DNA of 64,000 nt. It comes from Tahibacter harae (GTDB taxonomy: Bacteria; Pseudomonadota; Gammaproteobacteria; Xanthomonadales; Rhodanobacteraceae). Of the stretch, positions 8,301 to 17,580 are shown one piece after another (positions within the stretch are counted from its first letter, which is position 1; each line of letters starts with the position of its first letter). The stretch covers positions 1 to 64,000 of the forward strand of contig NZ_JANFQO010000004.1 of assembly GCF_024437735.1 (NCBI RefSeq). Direction: 5' to 3'. The notes beneath the pieces were generated by a model. That model was not told the DNA's origin. It saw only the letters and a program-made list of their open reading frames with translations, and ran no database searches. The translations under genes and the position numbers were made by a program.

Positions 8301-8425
8301 GCGATTCGGCGAGTGATTTGGGACAGGTGATTCGGAAGCACCGCACCTGCATCGCTTTTGCGAACCGTCCCACCCAAACCGGCTTTGCATCTCCGGCCCG
8401 GCCTTCAGGTCCCGAATCGCCAGTC
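8301..8425. repeat. Inverted pair of GATTCGG-type intergenic repeats
   Basis: GATTCGGCGAGTGATTTGGG and GTGATTCGG just after the BNR gene face CCCGAATCGCCAGTCCCC just before the end of benE. The copies are inverted with respect to each other between convergent genes, so the transcript could fold across them. Related words recur through the window. Confidence 0.5.
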
Positions 8426-8431
8426 CCCGCT

Positions 8432-9631
8432 TCAGGCAACCCGTTTCTTGCGCAGCAACAGCGCGATCACGCCAGCCACCAGCCCCCAGAATGCCGACTT
8501 GATGCCGAACAGGCTGATGCCCGACGCGGTGACCAGGAAGGTCAGCAGGGCGGGTTCGCGTTCGTGTTCGTCGGCCAGCGCGGCGGCGAGACCATTGCCG
8601 ATGGTGCCCAGCAGCGCCAGGCCGGCGATCACCACGATCAGCGCCTTGGGGAAGGCATCGAACACCGCAGCGACGGTGGCGCCGAAGATGCCGACGATGA
8701 GATAGAACACGCCGGCCGCGACCGCGGCCACATAGCGCCGCGCGGGGTCTTCATGTGCCTCGCGGCCCATGCAGATGGCCGCGGTGATCGCGGCCAGGTT
8801 CAGCGCGAACGCACCGAACGGCGCGAGTACCAGGTTGGCCAGGCCGGTCCAGCCCACCACCGGCGACACCGGCAGCGTATAACCCGAACCGCGCGCCACC
8901 GCGATGCCAGGCACGTTCTGCGAGGCCATGGTGACGATGAACAACGGAATCGCCACGCTGACCACGGCGTTGACGCTGAACGCCGGCATGATCCACACCG
9001 GCTGTGCCAGCTGCACGCGCACGCCGGCCAGATCGAGCTGGCCCTGGGCCAGGGCCAGCAGCGCGCCCAGCAACAGGGTGACGACCACGGCGTAGCGCGG
9101 CCACCAGCGCCGCATGACCAGATAGGCGGCGATCATGCTCAGGGCCAGGCCGAACTGGGTCTCCAGCGCCGCGAATGCGTCGATGCCGAAACGCAGCAGC
9201 ACGCCGGCCAGCATGCCCGAGGCGATGGATACGGGAATACGGCCGATCACACGCTCGAACAGGCCGGAAAAACCCGCCACGCAGATCAGCACGGCGCTGA
9301 TAACGAAGGCGCCTATGGCCTGGTCCAGCGGCAGGCCGGCGGCACTGGCGGTAAGCATGGCCGCGCCGGGCGTGGACCAGGCTGTGACCACCGGCATGCG
9401 ATAGCGCAGCGACAGCAGTATGCAGGTCAGGCCCATGCCCAGTCCCAGCGCCCACATCCACGAAGCCGTCTGCGCCGCATCGGCACCTGCGGCCTGGGCG
9501 GCCTGAAACACGATAGCGGCCGAACTGGTGAAGCCGACCAGCACAGTGACAAAGCCGGCGACGACGGCTGGCAGGGACAGGTCGCGCAACAATGAGGCGC
9601 GCGGCGGTGCGATGGTTTCGGGCGTGGACAT
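8432..9631 (-). CDS. benE: BenE-family benzoate/H+ symporter
   Basis: The 399-residue protein is strongly hydrophobic throughout, with about 12 predicted spans. The opening LPAVVAGFVTVLVGFTSSAA and the later segment WSTPGAAML are typical of the BenE family, which imports benzoate with protons into the cytoplasm. Length fits the family (about 390-400). Start MSTPETI places a short cytoplasmic leader before the first span. No benzoate catabolic genes are adjacent, so the true substrate is uncertain. The upstream leader contains unusual tandem repeats. Confidence 0.9.
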   Translation of the reverse strand: MSTPETIAPPRASLLRDLSLPAVVAGFVTVLVGFTSSAAIVFQAAQAAGADAAQTASWMWALGLGMGLTCILLSLRYRMPVVTAWSTPGAAMLTASAAGLPLDQAIGAFVISAVLICVAGFSGLFERVIGRIPVSIASGMLAGVLLRFGIDAFAALETQFGLALSMIAAYLVMRRWWPRYAVVVTLLLGALLALAQGQLDLAGVRVQLAQPVWIMPAFSVNAVVSVAIPLFIVTMASQNVPGIAVARGSGYTLPVSPVVGWTGLANLVLAPFGAFALNLAAITAAICMGREAHEDPARRYVAAVAAGVFYLIVGIFGATVAAVFDAFPKALIVVIAGLALLGTIGNGLAAALADEHEREPALLTFLVTASGISLFGIKSAFWGLVAGVIALLLRKKRVA

Positions 9632-9730
9632 GGGCGGCAGCGCGGCGGAAAACCCCGAGCATAGCGCCTGCGGCAGGCCTGCGTGACGCATGTCCGGGAT
9701 GGAGCCGGGAGCGGCTGCCGCAGGGGCGGC

Positions 9731-9835
9731 GCTGCTGGGGAAGCGGAGCTGCTGGGGAAGCGGAGCTGCTGGGGAAGCGGAGCTGCCCGGGGGAGCGGCG
9801 CTGTCCGGGGAGCGGCACTGTTGGGAAGGAGCACT
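9731..9835. repeat. 17-bp tandem repeat array upstream of benE
   Basis: Three exact tandem copies of GCTGCTGGGGAAGCGGA occupy 9731-9781, followed by two or three decayed copies to about 9835. The 17-bp period is not a multiple of three, so it is not coding. A second zone at about 9925-9990 repeats TGCCTGGTTTTGCC and TGCCTGGCCGTGCC words. Both lie 100-360 bp upstream of the benE start. Confidence 0.7.
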
Positions 9836-10004
9836 GCCCGCATGCAGCCTCCTCTGTCGGCGGCGCGGGGGTTGCGCACGGCGTTGTGCGCCGTGCTGGC
9901 TTGCTTGGTCGTGTAAGGCCGTCCCCTCTTGCCTGGCCGTGCCTGGTTTTGCCTGGCCGTGCCTCGTTGGCTTGGTCCTGCCTGGTTTTGCCAAGCAGAG
10001 GCCG

Positions 10005-10460
10005 AAAGCTCCCTCTCCCCCGAGCTTGCCCGGGGGAGAGGGCCGGGGTGAGGGGGCGACGACCAACACGCCTATTCGTTGGATTTTCGCAGCAATATTC
10101 AACACACAGCCGGCCGGGGAAAGCCAGAATTTTTTGCAATGCTTGAATCGGCCGAAAATCCTGAATTCTTCGCGCCGGATTCAGCACACTGGCGGGCTGT
10201 CCCGAAATCCTGGGGCTGATGCTCACAGAAATGCCGGCTTTTTCCGACTCTTCGTGCGTTGAATTTTCCGGCCAAAATCCAACGAATAGGCGTGTTGGTC
10301 GTCGCCCCCTCACCCAACCCTCTCCCCGGGCAAGCCCGTGGGAGAGGGAGCCTTCCGCTTTTATTTGATGCAGTCCGGCACTTTTCACCGGCCAGAAAAC
10401 AGGTTTCCGCCGCACAATCCTTGCGATTCCGGAATCCCGGCTCCCGAATCCCGATTCCCC
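10005..10460. repeat. Long dispersed intergenic repeat, copy 1
   Basis: Two inverted arms of about 90 bp each flank a spacer. Each arm holds a CCCTCTCCCC/GGGGAGAGGG hairpin, followed by a shared stretch (CCAACACGCCTATTCGTTGG on the left, its complement on the right). The right arm continues into TCCGGCACTTTTCACCGGCC and GATTCCGGAATCCCGG-type words. Copy 2 at 60365-60660 has the same order of parts. Most of 9632-10546 is filled by this and the tandem repeats; no gene is seen in it. Confidence 0.7.
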
Positions 10461-10546
10461 CAAACCCACCCACCAACCCCGGCCCCAAGGAACTCCACCC
10501 CATTCCCCGTTTTCCAAGCCGCCCGGCCCAACCAGGGAAACTCCGC

Positions 10547-11200
10547 ATGTCCGGCAAGATCCGCAACCTGCTGCGCGAAAATCGCGGCTTCCTCACCTTC
10601 GTGGTCCTGATGGTGGTATTCCGCAGTTCGCTGGCCGACTGGAACTCGGTGCCCACCGGCTCCATGAACCCCACCATCGTCGAAGGCGACCGCATCCTGG
10701 TCAACAAGCTGGCCTACGACATCAGCTTTCCCCTCACCCATACCCGCCTGCTGCGCCTGGGCGAGCCGCAGCGCGGCGACGTGGTCACCTTTGAATCGGC
10801 CGCCGCCAGGACCCGCCTGGTCAAGCGCGTCATCGGCCTGCCCGGCGAGACCGTGCAGCTGGTCGACAACCATCTCATCGTCAACGGCGTCGCTGCCGAC
10901 TACGCCGACGTGACGCAGACCCCGCGCGGCTTCGAGGCGACCGAGAGCCTGCTCGGCATGAAGCACAAGATCCGCGTCGGCAACGGCTACGGCGCACTGG
11001 CCAACTACGGCCCGGTGACGGTACCGGAAGGCCACTACCTGATGCTGGGCGACAACCGCGACAACAGCTCGGACAGCCGCGTCATAGGCCCGGTGCCGCG
11101 CGCGGAGATCAGCGGCCGCAGCCAGCGCGTGGTCATGTCGCTGAACTACGACAATTACTACTTGCCGCGCGCGGACCGCTTCCTGCATAGCCTTGATTGA
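10547..11200 (+). CDS. lepB: Signal peptidase I
   Basis: The 217-residue membrane peptidase removes signal peptides from exported proteins. It has one N-terminal hydrophobic segment (about 14-30), the Ser box PTGSMNPT with the nucleophile near Ser39, the Lys box RLVKRVIGLPGE with the general base near Lys93, and the conserved GDNRDNSSDSR box near the C-terminus. It is shorter than E. coli LepB (324) because it has only one anchor. Start MSGKIRN was chosen by a purine-rich stretch (AGGGAAA) upstream and because the upstream extension is repeat sequence. It may be an additional copy beside a housekeeping lepB with lepA, which is not seen here. Confidence 0.93.
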   Translation: MSGKIRNLLRENRGFLTFVVLMVVFRSSLADWNSVPTGSMNPTIVEGDRILVNKLAYDISFPLTHTRLLRLGEPQRGDVVTFESAAARTRLVKRVIGLPGETVQLVDNHLIVNGVAADYADVTQTPRGFEATESLLGMKHKIRVGNGYGALANYGPVTVPEGHYLMLGDNRDNSSDSRVIGPVPRAEISGRSQRVVMSLNYDNYYLPRADRFLHSLD

Positions 11201-11204
11201 GCTG

Positions 11205-11292
11205 GGGCTGGGGATTCGGCTCGGAAAGCCTGTGCCGCCCCCGGCCCGCTCCCTCAGTGCCGGATCCCCGATCCCGAATCCCCAATATCTCC
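11205..11292. repeat. GATTCGGG-type inverted pair downstream of lepB
   Basis: GGGGATTCGGCTCGG just past the lepB stop and CCCGATCCCGAATCCCC at about 11268-11285 form an imperfect inverted pair, like those near 8.3 and 45.2 kb. Confidence 0.5.
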
Positions 11293-11460
11293 GCTTATCC
11301 GCCAGACGCGACACCGCATCCGGTAGCGCAGTTGCGGTAGCCGGTGCAGGGGTGACAATGCGGCGGTCTGCCGTGCCGCCAACCTGTCCGGGCGCGGCCG
11401 GCCGAATACAGCGTTTCCCTGCGGCCGGCGACGGCCGCGGCCAGACCCGAGGATCGAATC

Positions 11461-11739
11461 ATGCGTCTACTCCTGAGCGCACTGCTGTTCTGCCTGTCGG
11501 CCAGCGCCTTTGCCGGCTGCGATGAATGCCTGGCCCAGCTGGGCTGCGACCAGCCCTACAAGGCCTGCATGAGCAAATGCGGCAAGGACGAACTCTGCGG
11601 CGAGAAATGCCAGGAAGCCAAGGATCAATGCTTCGCCCAGGCCAAGTCGCGCTGCTCGCTGCAGTGCGAACAGGTACTCAGCTCCGCCGGCAGCCGCGTG
11701 CAGCCGATCTGGCAGCAGGCCGAGGCCGGCCCGCGCTGA
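11461..11739 (+). CDS. Small cysteine-rich secreted protein
   Basis: The 92-residue precursor has a clear signal peptide (MRLLLSALLFCLSASAFA, cleavage after AFA). The mature part of about 74 residues has ten cysteines, mostly in CxxC or Cx3C spacing (CDEC, CMSKC, CGEKC, CSLQC), suggesting disulfide-rich helical hairpins or metal binding. No family was recognised. It is monocistronic and followed at once by a strong terminator, which supports it as a real transcription unit. Confidence 0.8.
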   Translation: MRLLLSALLFCLSASAFAGCDECLAQLGCDQPYKACMSKCGKDELCGEKCQEAKDQCFAQAKSRCSLQCEQVLSSAGSRVQPIWQQAEAGPR

Positions 11740-11820
11740 ACCAACCGCCCCGGCGCCCCTCTGCAGCGGCCCGCAAGGCCGCTCGGCACCGGATGGCGGC
11801 CTGACGGCATCCGCACCTGA

Positions 11821-11846
11821 AAAGAGCGCAATTGCGCTCTTTTTTG
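11821..11846 (+). terminator. Rho-independent terminator
   Basis: A perfect palindrome AAGAGCGCAATTGCGCTCTT (11823-11842) runs into a T tract and is preceded by A residues, so it could work in both directions. It lies 80 bp after the Cys-rich protein gene. Confidence 0.85.
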
Positions 11847-12852
11847 CGTGTCTGATCCGGCCCTGGCAATTGCCTGACTGCGCCGCGCCGGCGATCACCG
11901 CACCGCCGCCTTCGTTCTTCCGCCGTACAGGCCGTTTTTCCCGTGCGTTTGCGCGGTCGCGGACACTTACCGCATTTGCCGCCACCCACAGCCAGTTTGT
12001 CCGGCAGCATGAAACCACCGCACATGCGTTTGTGGACACCCACAAACCGGGCCGCCCGGCAGCCACGAAGCCGCCGCGGGAAATCCCCGGCAGAGCCAGC
12101 CGGCCAGCCCTGCGCCGCTGCGTCCGCAGCGGCCGTACAGCGATCAGTCCACCCCGTTGCCGGCCATGTCCGCCACAGCCGCGTTACGCGGTGCAACAAA
12201 GCTTGCACCCCGCCGGAGCGACTACGCTCCGCTTTCCGCGAAAGCCGCGTTTTAGCCACAAAACCGTAGTGAGCCGGCCGGTTCGGGCAAATTGCAGGCT
12301 TTTCCACCATCCGTCTTTATGCGGATGAAAGTCAGCCCCGAGGCTGGTTTCGTGAAAACGTGGTGCGTCGCAGCGTGCCATGGCAGAACCGTAGGGCTAG
12401 CATCCCTGCGCCTTCGAAGGGGAGATTCGAAGGGTCGAAGGGGGTTTTGCCGGGGACGATCGTGCTGAAGCCTGCACGCTGCGGTCTTTGACCGCATTGC
12501 CAGCAGTTCGCGCGACCGTAGTCATCCGTAGTGCGTTACCGGCAGCCGGCCCCGATCCGGCTCCGGGCCTGGACAACTGTCGCGCATAGGCCGCAGCGGG
12601 GGCTGCGGTCTGTGTTCCGGGGGTCAGTCATGCCGCCTGCATGCCAGGCGCCGTGCTGCCGCCTCCGCGCCAGGTTCCGGCGCAGCGCCGATGGCCGCAA
12701 CGGTTCCGTCAACATCATGCCCGCACCCGTGCGGCGGCGCCCGAAGCGCCGCAGGCGGCGGCCTGTGCGGCAAACCCGGCGACTCCGCGCTCCCGCCCGA
12801 GGGATTCCAACAGCCGCAGGCTGCGTCCATCGCGAGACAGGAGCTGTTCCTC
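11847..12852. other. About 1 kb without recognisable genes, upstream of the first subtilase
   Basis: Frames here are short, Arg/Pro-rich and unlike proteins. Several small hairpins are visible: GGTGCAA-N5-TTGCACC region near 12191-12211, GGAGCG-ACTA-CGCTCC at 12214-12229, CATCCG-N8-CGGATG near 12308-12327 and CAGCC-CCGA-GGCTG near 12332. The 3' part must hold the subtilase promoter, but no consensus hexamers stand out. It may contain a decayed element or an untranslated RNA; neither could be shown. Confidence 0.4.
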
Positions 12853-15800
12853 ATGCGTACATCGTTGTTCATCGGTATAGGTATTGCGTTGTCGTTCTCG
12901 GCTCATGCCGCGGACGAAAGCTGCCTGGTTTCGTTCTCCAGCGCCCAGCACGACGTGTGCAGCGGCAAGGTGTCGCTGGTCAACCCGGATCTGGAAGCGC
13001 TGGCCAAGCCCGAATCCTTCAAGGATTCGACCCTGCGCCTGATCAAGTTCGATGGTCCCATCGACGCCGCGCGCCGCGCCGCGGTCGAGGCCATCGGCGC
13101 CGAAATCGTCGGCTATGCCCCGCACTACGCCTACATCGTGCGCATGGCGCCGGGTCAGGATGCCGCGGCACGCGCGATCTCCGGCGTGCGCTGGTCCGGC
13201 CCCTTCCTGCCGGCGTTCAAGGTCGATGCCAACGTCGCCAACGAAATCAAGCACGGCAACATCGCGGCCCGCGCCGGCGTGCAGGAACTCAGCATCAGCC
13301 TGCACAACAGCGCTGACCGCAACGCGGTGCAGAACGCCCTGTCCAACGTACCCGGCCTGACCTTCAGCCAGGTCGTCACCGCCGGCGAGGACACCCGCCT
13401 GCTGGCCCGCTTCGACCGCGCCCAGCTGCGCAGCTCCGTGGAAGCGCTGGCGGCCAATCCGTCGGTGTCCGCCATCGGCTTCCAGTGGCCGATGCACCTG
13501 ATGAACTCGCAGGCCGACTGGCTGCACCAGAGCAACGTGAACACGCCGACGCCGCTGCGTCCGGTGTTCGACAAGGGCCTGTACGGCTGCGGCCAGATCA
13601 TCGGCGCGCTGGACAGTGGCCTGTACATCGGCAACTGCGCGTTCAATGATGCCAACCAGACGCCGCCGATGAGCGCCTGCACCACCGGCGCCAGCTGCCC
13701 GACCATCCCCACGCCGAACATGAATCACCGCAAGGTGATCTCGTACTACAAGTGGTCCGGCCTGTCGGGCAGCGGCCCGGAAGACAACCACGGCCACGGC
13801 ACCCACGTCGCCGGCTCCATCCTCGGCCAGAACCCGGCCACGCCGGTGGACTGCGCCAACTTCACCACGCCGGGCGGCAACACCGACCTGGACGGCACCG
13901 CGCCCGGCGCCAAGCTGGTGATGCAGGAATCCGGCGCCAACCTGGCCTACCTCAACACCGCCGGCGGCAACCCGTACCACGCCGCCAGCACCGCCTATGC
14001 CAACGGCGCGCGCCTGCACAGCAATTCCTGGGGCGGCGGCTGTACCGACCAGTTCGGCGCCTGCATTTCCGGCTGTACCGTCACCTATGACGCCCAGGCC
14101 CGCGACGCCGACAACGTGACCCGCGACAACCAGGATCTGGTCGTCCTGTTCGCCGCCGGCAACGACGCCACTGCCTGCCCGGCCGGCAACAACGTCGGCA
14201 GCCCCGGCAACGCCAAGAACGTCATCACCGTCGGCGCCACCCTGCGCGGCACGTCGGCCAACGGCATGGCCAGCTTCTCCTCGCGCGGCCCGACCGACGA
14301 CGCCCGCACCAAGCCCGACATCACCGCCCAGGGCAACAGCATCGTCTCCGCCGGCCGCAACGCCTGCGGCACCGCCACCATGAGCGGCACCTCGATGGCC
14401 ACGCCGACCGCGGCCGGCCTCGCCGCCCTGGTGCGCGAATACCTCCAGCGCGGTTTCTACCCGACCGGCCAGAAGGTGCAGGCCAACGAAATCCCCAACC
14501 CCTCGGGCGCGCTGATCAAGGCCATCATGATCGCCGGCGCCGCCACCATGACCGGCACCGGCGCGGGCAGCCTGCCCGGCCAGAGCCAGGGCTGGGGCCG
14601 CGTGCTGCTGGACAATTCGCTGTTCTTCAACGGCGACACCAGCCGCCTTTACATCCATGACGCCCCGACCGGCCTGCAGACCGGCGGCCAGGACATCCAT
14701 ACCCTGACCGTCGCCGCCGGCACCCCGCTCAGCATCGCGCTGACCTGGACCGACGTCGCCGCCGCCGTCAACGCCAACCCGGCCCTGGTCAACAGCCTGC
14801 GCCTGGAAGTGCTGGCACCGGACGGCCAGGTCTATACGCAGAAGCTGCCCGCCGGCGTCAGCGTGACCAACCCGAATCCGACCCAGGATTCGACCACCAG
14901 CAATTACGACAATCGCAACAACGTGCACCGCATCCAGTTCGCAGCGCCGACGGCGGGTGCGTACCAGGTGCGCGTGCGCGGCATCAACGTGCCCAGCGGC
15001 CCGCAGAAGTACGCCCTGGCCGCGACCGGCAACCTGACGGTGAACACCGGCCCGGACTTCGCCCTGCTGGCCACGCCTAGCACTGCCAACATCTGCGCCG
15101 GCTCGCCGGCCGCGTTCAGCACGGGCGTACTCAGCCTGAGCGGTTTCACCGCACCGGTGGCCCTGTCCGTTACCGGCGTTCCCGCCGGCGCCAACGGCGC
15201 GTTCACGGTGACCCCGGTCACGCCGGCCGATCCGGCCGCGACCAGCACCTTGAACGTGACCAACACCAGCGGCGTGCCCAGCGGCAGCTACAACCTCGTG
15301 ATCGCCGGCCAGTCCACCTCGCCGGCCGTGAATCACACCGCCAGCGTCGCGCTGAACGTCACGGCCGCCGCGCCGGTCGCGGGCAGCCTCACCGCCCCGG
15401 CCAACGCCGCAACCAACGTGACGACCACGCCGGCCTTCAGCTGGAACGCCATCGCCGAAGCCGCCAGCTACCGCGTCCAGGTGGCCACCGACGCCGGCTT
15501 CAGCAACCTGGTGATCAACGAAGTCGTCACCGCGACGAACTACACGCCGACCACCGCGCTGAATCCGAACACCGTCTATCACTGGCGCGTCATCGGCATC
15601 AACGCCTGCGGCCCGGGCACGGCTTCGGCGTCCAACAGCTTCACCACCGCGAATGAAATCTGCCGCAACCCGGCCGTCGCCATTCCGGACAACAACACCA
15701 CCGGCGTCACCGACAGCGTCACCGTCGCCAGCACCGGCGCCCTGACCGGCCTGCGCCTGGCCGTGGACATCACCCACACCTACGTGGGCGACCTGAGCCT

Positions 15801-16158
15801 GACCCTGACCAAGGGCGCGACCTCGGTCGTGCTGGTGCAGCGTCCGGGCAATGCCGCCAATACCGGCGTCACCGGCTGCAGCGGCCACGACATGGACATC
15901 ATCCTCGACGATGCCGCCGTGCCGACGGTCGAGACCAACTGCCTGGCCAGCCCGAACGTGGCCTATACCGTCGGCGGCTCCTACAAGCCGAACAACCCGC
16001 TCGCGGGCTTCGCCGGCCAGGAACTGTCGGGTCAGTGGAGCCTGAAGGCGACCGACGCGGCCGGCCAGGATACGGGCGTGCTGAACAGCTGGTGCCTGCT
16101 GCCGGCGGTGGATGCCGGCCCGGTCGACGAGATCTTCGTGGACGGCTTCGAGCAGTAA
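12853..16158 (+). CDS. Secreted S8 (subtilisin-like) peptidase with Fn3-like and P-domains, IFVDGFE tail (subtilase 1)
   Basis: The 1101-residue precursor has a signal peptide (1-20, ending SAHAA), an N-terminal prodomain-like region to about 230, and an S8 catalytic domain. The catalytic triad is Asp254 (GALDSGLY), His315 (GHGTHVAG) and Ser514 (SGTSMATP). A beta-sandwich region and an Fn3-like segment (about 845-934) follow, then a proprotein-convertase P-domain (about 935-1085) and a final DEIFVDGFEQ tail. Start MRTSLFI has an AGGAG box 9 nt upstream. It is probably exported and autoprocessed. The paralogue at 33839-37144 has the same length and triad positions. A strong terminator follows. 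Confidence 0.95.
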   Translation: MRTSLFIGIGIALSFSAHAADESCLVSFSSAQHDVCSGKVSLVNPDLEALAKPESFKDSTLRLIKFDGPIDAARRAAVEAIGAEIVGYAPHYAYIVRMAPGQDAAARAISGVRWSGPFLPAFKVDANVANEIKHGNIAARAGVQELSISLHNSADRNAVQNALSNVPGLTFSQVVTAGEDTRLLARFDRAQLRSSVEALAANPSVSAIGFQWPMHLMNSQADWLHQSNVNTPTPLRPVFDKGLYGCGQIIGALDSGLYIGNCAFNDANQTPPMSACTTGASCPTIPTPNMNHRKVISYYKWSGLSGSGPEDNHGHGTHVAGSILGQNPATPVDCANFTTPGGNTDLDGTAPGAKLVMQESGANLAYLNTAGGNPYHAASTAYANGARLHSNSWGGGCTDQFGACISGCTVTYDAQARDADNVTRDNQDLVVLFAAGNDATACPAGNNVGSPGNAKNVITVGATLRGTSANGMASFSSRGPTDDARTKPDITAQGNSIVSAGRNACGTATMSGTSMATPTAAGLAALVREYLQRGFYPTGQKVQANEIPNPSGALIKAIMIAGAATMTGTGAGSLPGQSQGWGRVLLDNSLFFNGDTSRLYIHDAPTGLQTGGQDIHTLTVAAGTPLSIALTWTDVAAAVNANPALVNSLRLEVLAPDGQVYTQKLPAGVSVTNPNPTQDSTTSNYDNRNNVHRIQFAAPTAGAYQVRVRGINVPSGPQKYALAATGNLTVNTGPDFALLATPSTANICAGSPAAFSTGVLSLSGFTAPVALSVTGVPAGANGAFTVTPVTPADPAATSTLNVTNTSGVPSGSYNLVIAGQSTSPAVNHTASVALNVTAAAPVAGSLTAPANAATNVTTTPAFSWNAIAEAASYRVQVATDAGFSNLVINEVVTATNYTPTTALNPNTVYHWRVIGINACGPGTASASNSFTTANEICRNPAVAIPDNNTTGVTDSVTVASTGALTGLRLAVDITHTYVGDLSLTLTKGATSVVLVQRPGNAANTGVTGCSGHDMDIILDDAAVPTVETNCLASPNVAYTVGGSYKPNNPLAGFAGQELSGQWSLKATDAAGQDTGVLNSWCLLPAVDAGPVDEIFVDGFEQ

Positions 16159-16192
16159 GAAACCGCGCGCTATTTCCGCAAGCGCTGTAATG

Positions 16193-16224
16193 CCGGGGGC
16201 GCCGCAGGGCGCCCCCGGTTTTTT
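16193..16224 (+). terminator. Rho-independent terminator of subtilase 1
   Basis: An 11-bp G/C stem (CCGGGGGCGCC / GGCGCCCCCGG) with a 4-nt loop is followed by six T residues, 35 bp after the stop codon. Confidence 0.92.
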
Positions 16225-16281
16225 CGAGGCGGGGAAAACGCTGCGCCGCGCCCGCCTGCGGCGCAATGCCGCGAACGCCGT

Positions 16282-17580
16282 TCAGGCCGCGCCGGCTCCC
16301 AGCAGTTCGCCCAGCCACGGCGTCGCCGTTCCCAGGCGCAGCGGCAGACCCGGCGCGCCCACGTCGACCACGACCACATGCAGCCGCACAGGGGCGCCCG
16401 GCGTGGACGGCAGTTCCAGCACGGTCTCGCGCGCCGCAGCCAGCCCCGCGTGCCAGGGATAGATCAGCGCGACATCGCTGCAGCGGTACGCCGCCGCATA
16501 GGCCAGCAGCTGATGCACGTCCTGTACCGCGGGCTCGATATGGCCACCGCGGCCAGGTTCCGCACATTTCCACTTGGTGTCGGCGACGAGGCGCAGTGCG
16601 CCGTCCTCGCGCAGCAGCAGATCCGGCTGTACCGGCACCGCCGGATGCGCACGCGGTGCGGTGGCGATATGCGCCAGGAAGGTGCCGCGGTCCTGACGCA
16701 GCAGCTCCAGCCGCGCCGGATGCCGCGCGCAGCGTGTCCGCAGATGGCCGGCCACGGCGCGCTCGAACAGCCGGTTGGCGTCGAACAGCAGGCCCGGCGC
16801 CACGGCCGCGCCGGCGCGCAGCACGGGCGCGCACGAGGCCACGATCCAGCGCGCCCAGCGCACGGCCGAGGCATAGCGCGCGACCTGCCGGTCCGGCGAC
16901 AGCCGCGCGAATACGCCGGCGGCATCGGGCAGGTCGGCGACTTCATCAAACGCCGGCCACAGCTCGCTCCAGCGCCGCCGCAGGCGCGGCGAAACCAGCC
17001 AGGGACGCAGCACCGCAAGGCCGGCCTTGAGCACGCGGTTCCAGTCATTGTCCGCGCTCAGTTCATCGTAGCGGCAGGCCAGGCGATCCTGGCGCAGCGC
17101 GTGGCGGCGCAGCTGCTGCGCAATCAACAGACGCCCGCGCAGCAGCGGCAGGTCGCCGCTTTCCTCGCGGTAGCGCCGCAGCAGCCCGCCGCGCAGCAGC
17201 AGGCCGAGTTCATCGAAGAAGGCGGCGATGAAGACGTCCAGCAAGGTCGCCTCGCGCGCGGCCTGGCCCAGCTCGTCCAGCGCGGTCAGCGGCAGGTCGC
17301 CGGCCAGCGCCAGCAGGCGCAGGAAGGTGCCGCGGCACTGCGAGGCCGACTGCGTGCGCTGTTCCACCTTGGGCAGGATTTCCAGCGCGCGCCCGGCCAG
17401 ATGGACCACGCCGCCGTACTGGCTGAAGCGCAGCGAACGGTAGCCGCGCTGGCAGAAACCGGGCCGCTGCAGCGCGATGCGCGCGGCTTCCTCGGCCTCC
17501 TGCTCGGACAGCCGCCGCGGCCCGGGCGTCGCGGCGACCGGCACGGCTTCGTGTTCCAGCACGGTCAGCGCCGGCCTCAT
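16282..17580 (-). CDS. mcrC: McrC-family component of a Type IV-like restriction system
   Basis: The 432-residue protein matches McrC: an N-terminal beta-rich part (EILPKVEQRT), a central helical region, and a C-terminal PD-(D/E)xK nuclease seen as PDLLLREDG, then LVADTKWK, then a Gln-rich helix (QDVHQLLAYAAAY). McrC supplies the cleavage subunit and stimulates the McrB GTPase. Its start overlaps the mcrB stop by 4 bp (17577-17580), a typical coupled McrBC order. No methyltransferase is adjacent, in line with a modification-dependent system. The strand ends 57 bp from the convergent subtilase terminator. Confidence 0.9.
   Translation of the reverse strand: MRPALTVLEHEAVPVAATPGPRRLSEQEAEEAARIALQRPGFCQRGYRSLRFSQYGGVVHLAGRALEILPKVEQRTQSASQCRGTFLRLLALAGDLPLTALDELGQAAREATLLDVFIAAFFDELGLLLRGGLLRRYREESGDLPLLRGRLLIAQQLRRHALRQDRLACRYDELSADNDWNRVLKAGLAVLRPWLVSPRLRRRWSELWPAFDEVADLPDAAGVFARLSPDRQVARYASAVRWARWIVASCAPVLRAGAAVAPGLLFDANRLFERAVAGHLRTRCARHPARLELLRQDRGTFLAHIATAPRAHPAVPVQPDLLLREDGALRLVADTKWKCAEPGRGGHIEPAVQDVHQLLAYAAAYRCSDVALIYPWHAGLAAARETVLELPSTPGAPVRLHVVVVDVGAPGLPLRLGTATPWLGELLGAGAA

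Noticed and set aside
9731-9835. Possible CRISPR array
   Set aside because: Units are directly abutting 17-mers without unique spacers, and no cas genes are present.
12180-12340. Integron attC-like or riboswitch-like hairpins upstream of subtilase 1
   Set aside because: The stems are short, core-site motifs are missing, and no GEMM-type consensus (such as GACGCAAAGCC) was found.
12715-16266. 1183-codon minus-strand frame opposite subtilase 1, and a similar 1228-codon one at 33770-37456
   Set aside because: Both mirror the subtilase codons, are Gly/Arg/His/Val-rich without any domain, and have no ribosome site. They arise because both parents are GC-rich paralogues.
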